A DNA stretch of 64,000 nt from Rhinopomastus cyanomelas (taxonomy: Eukaryota; Chordata; Aves; Bucerotiformes; Rhinopomastidae), in the NCBI GenBank assembly GCA_013400115.1, contig VXBP01002796.1, forward strand, positions 124,001-188,000, in the 5' to 3' direction. How positions within the stretch are numbered: position 1 is the first letter of the stretch; each line of letters opens with the position of its first letter. The position numbers and the translations under genes were made by a program. Of this stretch, positions 12,901-24,900 are shown in pieces. Under the pieces are notes generated by a model, which was not told the DNA's origin, searched no databases, and saw only the letters and a program-made list of their open reading frames with translations.

Positions 12901-15900
12901 GTAGTTGTGCGCTGCATCAGACCCTGCCTGTTGTGGCTGAGCTACGACCATAGCCGCAGACTAGTGCTGGCCAGTCTGTAATGCTACAATCATAGAATCA
13001 TTAGGGATTGGAAGGGACCTGGAAAGATCATCTAGTCCAATCCCCCTGCCACAGCAGGATCACCTAGACCAAGTCACACAGGAAGACAGACCTGTCCTGT
13101 TTGGAGGATTTGCTGCCAGTCTGTGGGATGAGTCAACGTTACGCAGTTGGTTTGGTCTAGTATATAGCTGCAGGTCTCCAAAACATAACTGGCCCAGGTA
13201 CACTCCTCTAGCATCTGAGCATCTGAGGTCTACAGTGGCCTTCGCACAGCAGAACTCCACATCTGACGGCGAAGTAGGGCGTTGGCACTGCTCGGTGCCT
13301 CTTGCACCGCTTCTGTTGCAGAAATGGGCAGAGAGTAAGGTTTGGCCAGGAGGACACAGGCATGTTTGTCTTTCTGGTGAGAATTTAAAGCTGCAGATGC
13401 ACAATGAATGATGTGCTGTGTGAGGATGATCAGAGGGCTGGAGCATCTCTCCTGAGGCCAGACTGAGAGAGTTGGGGCTGTTGAGTCTGGAGAAGAGGAG
13501 GCTCCCAGGTGACCTTGTTGTGGCCTTCCAGTACCTGAAGGGGGCCTACAAAATGGCTGGGGAGGGGCTTTTTAGGATGTCAGGTAGAGACAGGACAAGG
13601 CGGAATGGAGCAAAGCTGGAGATGGGTAGATTTAGAGTGGATGTGAGGAGGGAGTTCTTCACCGTGAGAGTGGTGAGAGCCTGGAATGGGTTGCCCAGGG
13701 AGGTGGTTGGGGCCCCATCCCTGGAGGTGTTTAAGGCCAGGCTGGATGAGGCTCTGGCCAGCCTGATCTAGGATGGGGTGTCCCTGCCCATGGCAGGGGA
13801 GTTTGAACTGGATGATCCTGTGGTCCCTTCTAACTCAGACTGACTGTGTGACTTGGTCTGGGTGATCCTGCTGTGGCAGGGGGATTGGACTGGATGATCT
13901 TTCGCGGTCCCTTCCAATCCCTAAGGATTCCATGATTCCATGAACTGTGGGGTCACTGTACTTTGTTTTGCAGCCTGCGTTGCTTCCCGCTGATGCAAGG
14001 ACGAAATTGCACTGAAGGCATTTGGGATGAACAACTCCAGGAGAAACTGGGATCGACACATTAGAAACTCACATTAGAATCCAAGAAATGCTAGACTGGA
14101 AATCTATCTTGGCCTGCAGCCTGTGTCCATCCATGGGCAGTGCTGGGGGTGTTCAGGCAGCACCCCAGCACTGCAGTGAGGAAGGCTGGTGTAGTTTGCT
14201 GTCTGCTAAGACCTACCAGCTGTTTAGCAAGTGAAGGGAGGCTTAATCTGCAAAGCACATTGCAAACTTGTAGGGAAAGTGCTCTAAAGTGAAGGTGCCC
14301 CTCTCTCCATATCTTCTTTGTGTTGTGATGACAACTCTGGATAGTCTGGTCTGCAGAACAGTGTGTAGCTGCTGTCAGAACTGTGATGAGCCTTGCCTTC
14401 ATGACTGCCTGCATAACAAGCCAGTGTATAAGGCAGTTCCCTGCTTTAATTTTGATGGATATTTCACTTGCTCACACCCGAGGATTCCAGAGCAAAGGGA
14501 AAGCTGTCCCTGACTCATCTTGTCTAGGAAAGTGGGTGCCATGCTGTAGCTTGAGGTTGTCATTGCTGGCCTGCAACGCCACAATGAGGGGCTCCCAGCT
14601 CACCTCTTCCCCCTGCCCTGTTAGCTGGCACAAGCCCTGGCTGTCACCTCTCTCCAAGACCCAGCAAGGTGTTGCCTCCAAAGCTCTGCTTTGCCCATCA
14701 AGACATTGGCACCTGGTCCCCTACTTGTGCTGCAGTCCCCCAAAAATCACAAAGGAAATCCCTTATCCAGATGCTCTATAATTTATATAACCTTATGCTG
14801 TTCCCTTCCATTTGCCTCTTTGCAGGAAGCCACCCTGGCTTGTCACTCTCTCTCTGTGGGAAGGTTTCTCTCACATCTTTCATCATCATGCTGGTCTCAG
14901 ACCCTGTGAAGTCTCCTTATTAGTCATTAGCTATTAGGAACCTGGGGGAGTCTGAAGGACTGAGAAATGAAGCACCTCCGTGGAGTCAGAATGGCTTTAG
15001 AAGCAGGAATAAGAATTTCATTTTAACTTCACTGAGGCACAAGGGGTGGTTAAGAAAGGGTGACTAACAGTGGCCTCTTGGTAAGTTGATCATGGGCAGT
15101 GCCTGTTCTGGCAGCACGCTGGGTGCAAACAGCTCTGGGGTGCAGCACGTGCAAACACATGGCTCTGCCCGGACAGAACGTTGCTGTCAGCAGTCAGTGC
15201 TGGCACAAAGGGAGAACCCACAGTGGCTCCAGTGGAGCAGTGAGAGCCCTGACCCAAGCACTGTGCCCAGCAGAGCTGCTCTCAAAAAGCCTGTTGTATT
15301 TTAAGCTAACAGGTCCATTCCTGTTTCTGTTAGTGACCGTGTCTGCCTGCTGTGCTGGGAAACTCCTATCACAGCCCCTGAGATGCTGCTGTTCCAAAAC
15401 TCTGTGGGTGATAACATGGAAACTAGTTTGCTTTAATATCTGCACGTTCCTTCCTGGCTCTGCAATCACTGCTCCGTGTGCATCCTTGGAGGGAGCTGCC
15501 AGCACAGTGCCAGGAGCATCTGAGGGGGGCATCCAGTCTATTTACAACCATGCTGTGCTTGGAGTAGCTGGGAAATGCCAAGCCCCCACTTTCATCCTCC
15601 CAGCTCAAGCACTGGGCAGCTCTGTGCTGTCTGTACTGCTCAGAGAAGCATCCTGCAAGCTTTGGCTGTGGAGGGAAGAAAAGGGTGGGTTGCCCTGGAT
15701 GTCATCAAATGCCCTAAGTGCTGTTCACTTCTTTCACTCCAGTGCAGTGGCATTTTTAATCACAGTACTTGCCTCTTCAAGAACAGGAGCAATCATGAAA
15801 GCAGGTCCCCAAAGGAAGGCAGTGTCTACTCCGTGAGTCTGCTGATCAGAGGTGAATCTAGTGTTGAAAGTGAGGCACAAAATGTTAATTCACATTTTAA

Positions 15901-18900
15901 AAGAACTTTCAAAATGTTTTTATATTACTGTGACGAGAAGTCTCCTTCCTTCAACACCACTAAGTGTTTTTGGAGCACCAAAGCCAGACAGAGACCCACT
16001 GCACCACACCAGACCCCTCACAAAATGCAGGAGCTGTTTTCAGAAGAGCAGCACGGGAAGGACAACTAACTTAATTTCTGTGCAGCAGCTTGAGAAGAAG
16101 TCAAAGAGCAGGACGGGGACCAGACTGGGGAGGGAACACAGATGAGTATCACTGTCCTCCAGAATCTAAAGCGTTGGTGAAAATCATTGAATCATAGAAT
16201 CATCATAGAATCATCATAGAATCATCATAGAATCATCATAGAATCATCATAGAATCNTGGGAAGAAGTTCCTTGTCATATTGATGTGGAACCTCCTATGT
16301 TCCAGCTCACACCCACTGCCCCTCATTCTATCACTAGATGATGCTGAGAAGAGCCTGGCTCCATCCTCATTTGTAAACCTATCTCTGAGGAAGTCCATAA
16401 TGGGTCCTAGTTCCCTGTCAACACATAAGACTGCCACGAGGAGTGTGTCCCAAGCAGTCCTCAAGTACCTTGTCCCTCCTGCTCCCTCTCCTATCCAACA
16501 GCTGTGGCAACTAGGCTGCTTTTCCACCATTTGTTTTGGAGACATTCTTACTGGCTTTTGCCCTTTAATGCATTATTCCCTAAGGACACACTAATTATTT
16601 GTTTTAAAACGTATTTACTGTGTCTGCTTGGCCTTGCAGCCACCCTGCCTAAAGGCAGGTCTCCCTTGCACACTGGCTGGAGCGGAGTGGCTAAGCACCG
16701 ACGTCCTGCCCTGACACTGCCCGCCCAGGGCGCTGGGGTACGCTGCGCCTTGCCCAGGCGTTGGGAGACTGCTCTGAACGAGCAAAAACACACTTTGGCA
16801 ATAAAAATACATCAACTCAGAGGTCAGCTTTCTAACACACTGAAAGTTTAAGGGAGTACCTGCAACAGAGGAAAAACTGTTCTTGCAGGCTTGCCTCAGG
16901 CTCTGCCCGAAATAAACCTCAATTTATTCAGTTTCTTTTTCCGTACAAACCAGTAGCTTTTTTGGCCACCTCGGTCTTGGTCATGGTTGCATTTTGGCAT
17001 GATGTTTTTAAAACACTTCAGAATGAATTGCCCTGTCTTAAAGTTTTTGAAATACAAAGTGTAAGTTTTTCTTGTAATGTCATCAGCTTCTCTGTATCTT
17101 GCACTTTGCAGAAATAAAATCCTAATACTGACTCAGTGTCCTGTGCTGTGGGAGATTTCCAAAGAAGAAGCTATTCAAGATATCATGACGAAAGAGAAGT
17201 CAATCATATTTGCACGTGGAAACAAACATCTCATCATCTAACTCGGCACCATTTTCTCTTGCAATTACAGCAGCCGCAAGGAGAAAGTCAGGAAACAAAT
17301 GAACATTTGCATTTTGAAAATAGATAGAATCACAGAATCATTAGAGATTGGATGGGTCCTGGAAAGATCATCTAGTCCAACCCCCTGCCACAGCAGGACC
17401 ACCTACACCAAGTTGCACAGGAACACATCCAGGTGGGTCTTAAACATCTCCAGAGAATGAGACTCCACAACACCAACAGGTTGGCCAAGCAGGACTTTCC
17501 CTTGGTGAAGCCATGCTGACTGTCCCTGATGACCCTCCTGTCCTTGATGTGCCTAGATACAGCCTCTAGAACAAATTGCGCCATCACCTTTCCTGGGATT
17601 GAGGTGAGCCTGACCGGTCTATAGTTACCTGGTTCCTCCTTCTTTCCCTTTTTGAGGACTGGAGTGACATTAGCCATCCTCCAGTCCCCAGGCACCTCTC
17701 CTGTTCCCCATGACTTACAAAAGATGATGGTGAGTGGCCTAGCAATGACTTCCACTGTGTCCATCAGCATGAGCGGGTGCATCCCATCAGGGCCCTTGAG
17801 CTGTATCCCTGATCTATGAAAGGTGCCTAACTCCATCCATGGCTGGATGCTCGGCCTCTCTGCTGTTTTATTTCCCCCCTGTTTAGCCACTAAACAGAGT
17901 TTTCTCTTCCAGTAGTGAATTACCACCTCTGCGTCTTTTTGGACAGCTGAGCTCTGTACCACTGACTCAGTCTCAGAGGCACCTCTGGTGCTTGTAGGAA
18001 TCTACTGGGGTGCTGTTCCTGTTTGTTATTTGAAATGAGCACCTAAATGTTTGAAAAGAAGTGAAAAATCTGAAATGACCACATGAAGTAGCCTGAAGAC
18101 ACCCTGCATGGGCAGAGTTTCTTTCCTGGTGAGGCATGTGGGCTCATAACAGCTTCACCTGTAAAACCAGCATCATATTTTTTCAGTTCTCCTTTGTGTT
18201 TGCTAGAAGTAAGGGAGAGGTAAAACGGAAAATTCTATCAGCCATAAATCAAAAATTCTATTTCAGTTCTTAAAACCCCTATTTCTCCTCCTGTTAGCAT
18301 CTGGATCACTTTCTCTTCTTGAGCAGACCTACTAGATCAATTAATTAATGTTAATTAGAAAGAGTGAGGAATGTTCATTAAGTAACAACAGTAACCAAAA
18401 TGAACTAATAATAACAATAAGCATTTTTAAGTCATTTTAGGATCCAGCTATGGCAACATTAGCAAATTAGGTGCCACTAGCATAGGAGCTGGGTAGTGAT
18501 CGGGCTTGTGCTGATCTTGATGTGCCCACGCTCCCCTGCTTCATTCTTGAGGTTATATTTCCTAGTGACCCCAGCCTGGTCCCACTGACTAAGCTCTCAT
18601 CAGTGGCTGGAGCACACCTTTTGGCTGAGCTTCACCTGGTGGGACCTCTCCGCTGGTGCACGTGAGACTGCTCTGCAATTCAAATCAAAGCAAATGTGGA
18701 GATCTGTGGAGGCCCAGAGCATCAGAGTGCTGGGGGCGATCAGACAGGCAGCTTTGATGTCGTGAAAGCGACTCTGCGTTAGCAGACGTTAGCTGACGTG
18801 AATGCCAAAATTAATTGGGTCATTTCCGATATTGACACAAATCTGATCGAGCAAAAATGGAGCAAAAAGAAATGCTTGAAACACCGTATGGCCCCTGGTA

Positions 18901-21900
18901 AGACCTGTATGAGTACATACTCGGCACTGGTGAGGACACGTCTTGAGTGCCGTCTCCAGTTTTGGGCACCTCAATACAAGAGGGATGTGGAGGTGCTGGA
19001 GCAGCTGCAGAGGAGGGCAACTAAGGTGGTGAAGGGCCTGGAGAAGAAATCTATGAGGAGAGACTGAAAGATCCGGGGCTGTTTAGTTTGAGGAAGAGGA
19101 GGCTGAGAGGAGACCTCATCACTCTCTACAACTACCTGAAAGGACCTTGTGGAGAGGTTGCTGCTGGTCTCTGTTCACAAGTGATTAGTGATAGAACAAG
19201 AGGGAATGGGTTCAGGTTACAACAGAGCAGGTTTAGACTTGATATCAGGAAAACTTTTTCCCAGAAAGGGTGGTCAGGCACTGGAATGGGCTTCCCAGGG
19301 AGGTGGCTGAGTCGCCAGCCCTGGATGGGTTTAAAGATCATTTGGATGAGGAGTTGAGGGATGTGGCTTAGAGGTGAACTTGCAAGGTAGGGTAGATGGT
19401 TGGACTTGATGATCCCGGGGGTCTTTTCCAACCAGAGTGATTCTGTGATGTAAGACTTCTTAATACACTGCAGCTAAATAGGATGGTGGAGTAGGAAGAG
19501 GAAGAGTAGTGCTCTGGTAGTTTATCAGCCGTTACACTGAGTAGGGAAAACAGGTCTCATGCACATCCTTTCCCTACTCAAACAGCCTGCGCTTTAGCGT
19601 GTTCTCAGTTTGATTTGCAAAAAATGCCTTCCCTCTTAAGCAAATTGTTTTCAGCCTAAAAGGAAAAAGAACATTAAATAGTCCACTAGGTAGCCTGCAG
19701 CAACGAGACTAAATCACGTCGGCGCTTTGGGCAGTAGCCATTCGTACGTGTCATTTGCACTCCCCTTCCTCACGTCTTTGCATAAATCACTCTCAAGTAG
19801 AAAATTGCAGAAAGCAGGTAACAACCTAATCAAATATGCTGGGTGGGAAAGCAAATCTCTCTGTGATTCTGGCTTCTCCCAAAAGAGGAAAAAATTGCTT
19901 GCTCCAAAAACCCGAGGTCACATTATCCGAGAGGCTTTTCAGTCTGTATTTATTAATCTTGGGCGCGCACCTGCTCCTGCACGCAAGCATCTTTATCGCT
20001 GCTTCCCGCGCGCGGTCTGCGGGCGCAGGTGCGGGTTACGCGCAGCGGGCAGCTGCGAGCGCTAAACTCGCAAATGCAAATGTGGTGGGTGATTGGAAAA
20101 TTGAGACCTCTCTGTAGGAGGCCCCCTTGGCTCTCTGGACCTGAATACAGATTCAGAGGGTTTAATTCAAACACAGAGAACACACAGGTATGAGATTCCT
20201 GCTAGTAATAAAATGAAAAAAACCTGCGTATTCAGAGTCTCCTTCTCTGGAGATGTTTTAAACCCACCTGGATGTGTTCCTGTGCCACTTGGTCTAGGGG
20301 ATCCTGCTGTGGCTGTGGGATTGGACTGGGTGATCTTTTGAGGTCCCTTCCAATCCCTAATGGTTCTATGATTCTGGGATGATACTCGCCTAAGAGAAGA
20401 AATGTTCAAAGTTCTCCTTGTTCTTTTTTCTCACTGCAAGCAAATACAGGCTGCATTTTTATTAAAACCCTTTGCATGTTTTAAGAGGGTTTTTTTTCCC
20501 TCTCCATGTAATTTCTTTGCACTTCATAGAAAACCTGTTCTTTTTAAAAGAGAGAGAATGCAGTAATATTGCTGTGGCTATTCTCAAGCAGATGTCGACT
20601 AGTTTATACAGAGAAGCTCAACAACCATTGTAAAAGATGAGAAAAAAGAAGAGGCTCCAAACTCACTCGTGCATCAGCGACCGTGCCACCGTGTTTCCGT
20701 GAACATGAGACTCGAAGAACAGGGTGTACAAGTAAGGCAGCAGGGAGTATCTGATCCGAAGTGTAGCGCGAGATATCTCGGCAAACTCCTTTCCAAACAC
20801 TGCTGGATCTTGCTCCTGTTAAGGACAAGCTGTGGTTTGTACTGAGCATTATCATTCAAGAGAGAATCATAGAACTGGACACAACACTCCAGATGTGGTC
20901 TCACCAGGGCAGAGCAGAGGGGGAGAAGAACCTCTCTTGATCTGCCAACCACTATCTGATTCACTCCAGGATGCTGTTGGCCCTCTTGGCCATAAGAACA
21001 CATTGCTGGTCATCCTGCTGTCCACCAGGACGCCCAGGTCCCTTTCTCCTACACTGCTCTCCAAAACCTAAGGAGAAGCTGTGGCTGACATAAGGCTACA
21101 CAAGTGAATGTTTAAATAAGAAAAAACACTCATGAAGAATCTGGAAGGAGTGTTAAGAACAGGATCCAACATCAACAAACTGATTGCTCTATAGAATTTT
21201 CGTACTTAAAAAATTCCAGTGAATTTGGAGACATCAGTTGGTCTAGGTGACCCTGCTGTGGCAGGGGGATTGGACCAGATGATCTTTCGAGGTCCCTTCC
21301 AATCCCTAATGATTCTATGATGATTCCATAAGGCTCCAGCACAGTGTGTGTGAACCATCTGCATCTGTCCCTGATCTCCTGGCAGAGGGGGAGCTGGGGT
21401 TTCATGTCAGCCCTCTGGGAATTAATTTATCCTGAACTTGCAAGGGACAGAGAAGGTGAAACGCAGGAGAAAGGGAAGTCTGAGAGTCTGCACAACACAG
21501 GCAAAGCTGTAATTATGCCGGCGAAGAAGATCAAGGTTAGAGTAAATTCATGGTCCTGCTGAAGGCAACAGGAGTGACCAAGCCACTCTGTGGTGGGGAA
21601 AGCATTTCTTCTGTGCAAAGGACTTGATTTCTCCTCTCGTGCCCACTGCTTGAGGATGGCCTCACTGAAGGGACACTCACACATCAGCAGTGCCCCTCAC
21701 CTCCTTGCTGCTCCTGAGAAACAGCTCACTCATGCTGGGTCCCACTCTCAAGAGGAGGGGTTCCAGTGATCTGTTTGCGCTCGTTGGCTGCTTCTGGTCT
21801 ACGTCAAGGCAGCCTTGTCTCTCCCAGGTCACGCAGTGCTGATACGCAGCAAAGTTCCATCTCCCTTAACTCCTCCTGCCTGACCTTCCCCGGCGTTAAA

Positions 21901-24900
21901 GCGAGCCGGCTAGTGAGTCATGCGGCTCCCTTCCTCCCTCACAGCGTTTTCCCATAATACTCAGTTTTCTCATTAAAACTGAAGAATTTACAATGGAACC
22001 CTGTGATAATGAGACATAATAGGAACAAGAGTAACAAAGCCTTTTATAGTTTCCAAAGCTTTTCAGACATGAAAATTATTAATTAAATCATTTCAAATCC
22101 CCAAAAGATTAGGCAAAGTCGATATTTAAGATTCTATTTTAACGCTAGCTCAGTATTAATTAAACTCAATGTTTAAGTTAAATTTCTCCATTATTGTGTT
22201 TCCATCAGAATTAGTCACTGGCAGTACTCCCCGATGGCTCTCCAGACTAGCCATCTATCATTCCAAAGACCGCGGTATATTTTTACCGGTATTCTGACGC
22301 TGCACAATTTACTAAGTCAACCAAAGAAAATAGTGAGGCTGAGGTGGTGCTGAGTCATCCAAAATGCCAGTTCATTTCTTTCAGTTAACACAACACTTCA
22401 AACTGATTGAATCACAGAACCACACTGGTAGGAAAAGACCTCTGGGATCATGGAGTCCAACCATCTACCCTACCTTACAAGCTCACCCCTAAACCACATC
22501 CCTCAACACCTTATCCAAATGATCTTTAAGCACATCCAGGGATGGCAAAAATTTCTCTCACAAACCCAAGTGTATCTTCTGTTACTTGGGTCACTCAACA
22601 TTGAGTTGCAGCTCCTGTCACTGAGTATTTTTCTGCTTATTAAATGGAACACAGTGATTGACATCCGCTCACCCAAGCCAGACCGCCATGTTTGCATGCT
22701 CAGAGGGCCAAGGAAACGTACAGAGATGAGGCATCTCTGGTTTTAGTGGAGAGGTAAATGGAAAATATTAACGGGCTGCCCAGGGAGGTTGTGGAGTCTC
22801 CTTCTCTGGAGATGTTTAAAACCCGCCTGGATGTGCTCCCATGCGACTGGATCTAGGTGATCCAGCTCTAGCAGGGGGATTGGACTAGATGATTTTTCAA
22901 GGTCCCTTCCAATCCCTAATGTTCTGTGATTCTGTGATCAACAGCAGCAGCTAACACCTCACAACTGGACACAACACTCCAGATGTGGTCTCACCAGTGC
23001 AGAGCAGAGCAGGAGAAGGACCTCTCTTGATGTCCTCCTAACAGCCACCCTTCACATGTTTATCAAGATTAATTTCTACATAACTTTTACATTGTGAGTG
23101 GGGAAAATTCACACTTCAGTGTGTAAATCCTGCTTTCAGTGCAATGCTCCTCTCCACACAGCACCCCAGCTTACCCAAGGACAGGCACGCTATGTTCTGG
23201 GAAGGCACTGCAGGTCCCCATCATCATTAGTGTAGTCCCAGGTCACAGCTCCGTGAACTTCATTTACTTACGCTGTTTCCCTCCGCATTGTGGTTTCTGG
23301 AGAACGGATAGAAGGAGCCAAGCTGCATCCAGCGCAAGCAGAGTTCGTAGGTAGTGTTGTAGTTAAACCCACAGATATCGGCACCGATCTAGGCAAAAAA
23401 AAAGCGCTGACTAAGCGTTTGTGACTATGAGTTTGTGAGTCACAGAATTAGAAACTACAGCTATTCGTTAATAAAATATGTTAGTAAAATAATAAATATA
23501 TGTTAATAATATAATAAAAGTATGGTTTTGAAGGATCTACCTAGTTGAGGTGACTTTGTAAGAATGGTCTGTAATAATATAGATCTCTCCAGGGCTGAGA
23601 TTGTTACTGGCTCCTGGAGCACTAACATCAGCGTGGAAGTTCTGACCATATTTCCAGAATGCTACAAATTCTCCAGCCCAGCTTGAAAAGCAGAAATGCA
23701 CGGAGGGAGTTCAGGGATAGAACATGTAATACAGAGAGATGGGGTTTGGATGGCATGCAGCGGTTTGATCTGAATCTAGCAGTGCTATTTCTGTTCCTGT
23801 CCAGCCGGCTCAGATTGATGATGTTTAGCTTCTCTGAATCTGCCATTCCTTACGCTGCGCCGGCCATTACCGCTAGCCAGCTCAAGCAGCTTCCTTCAGA
23901 AAACCTCAGAGTGAAAATGACATTGGTATGAGTCAGCAAACGCCTGAAGGACACCACACTTACGTAGGGGATGCCAAAGAGGTTGAATTCCAGCATCCCA
24001 ATGATTGAGTAACGCATATCCTTCCACTGAGAGAAGTTGTCACCCAGCCAGTGAGCTCCGTGCTTCCCGCTGCCAACAAACGTTGACCTACTCAAGACGA
24101 ACGCTCGCTTTCCAGTTGCCTGCTGGACAACACTGTGAAGAAATGCAACAAGGCCATTAAAAATAAGAACGGAAGCCAAAGCAGTCGTTGGATCAACAGG
24201 ACCTTTCAGGCACAATTTTATCTGAAGGGGTGTAACTCATGGAAGAGCTATTTCTGTGGTCCTACATCACGTGAATGTGTGGCTGCACAATTGCAAACAA
24301 TGGGAAGCCTTATTCGGTGTCCAAAATAAACCCTAAAATATATCTGATCCACATAAAAGTCTTTCTATTATTTTTCTTTTTTTTCTAAAAATCATTTGGG
24401 CTCAATTTATTTTCTACAGCACCTAAAACTCAAAAAAAATTGAGCATTCTCTGAAGGCGTTTAAAGCCCACCTGGATATGTTCCTGTCTGAATTGATCTA
24501 GGTTGTCCTGCTCTGGCAGGGGGATTGGGCTAGATGATCTTTTGAGGTCCCTTCCAATCATAGAATCATTAGGGATTGGAGGGGACCTCAAAAGAGCATC
24601 CAGTCCAATCCCCCAACACAGCAGGATCTCCTAGACCAAGTCATAGAGTCAGTCAGGGTTCTGTGATTCTGAACATCTTAGAAAAAGAAATAATTGATAT
24701 AGAAACCAAAAATTAAAGTAGTGGAAATGACACCCCATCTTTGCAGCATTCCTCTGGCTTCCTGTCGTATGACGCACGAGGTTTCATTACAGACTTGGTG
24801 GTGTAATGAAATTCTCCTCATCTTTTGCAAACAGTTTTGCTGCATCACCAGAAAATCAAGGGAGTGCCACAGGCCTTATTGAAAGGGCGTTAGAGAAGTC

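Noticed and set aside
15099..15836. 245-codon plus-strand ORF, the longest in the window.
   Set aside because: It overlaps GH31 exon 17 on the opposite strand, has no recognisable domain, and its composition looks like intron.
16257..16257. Missing GH31 exon hidden in the gap.
   Set aside because: The expected 85-nt exon was found intact at 15773-15857.
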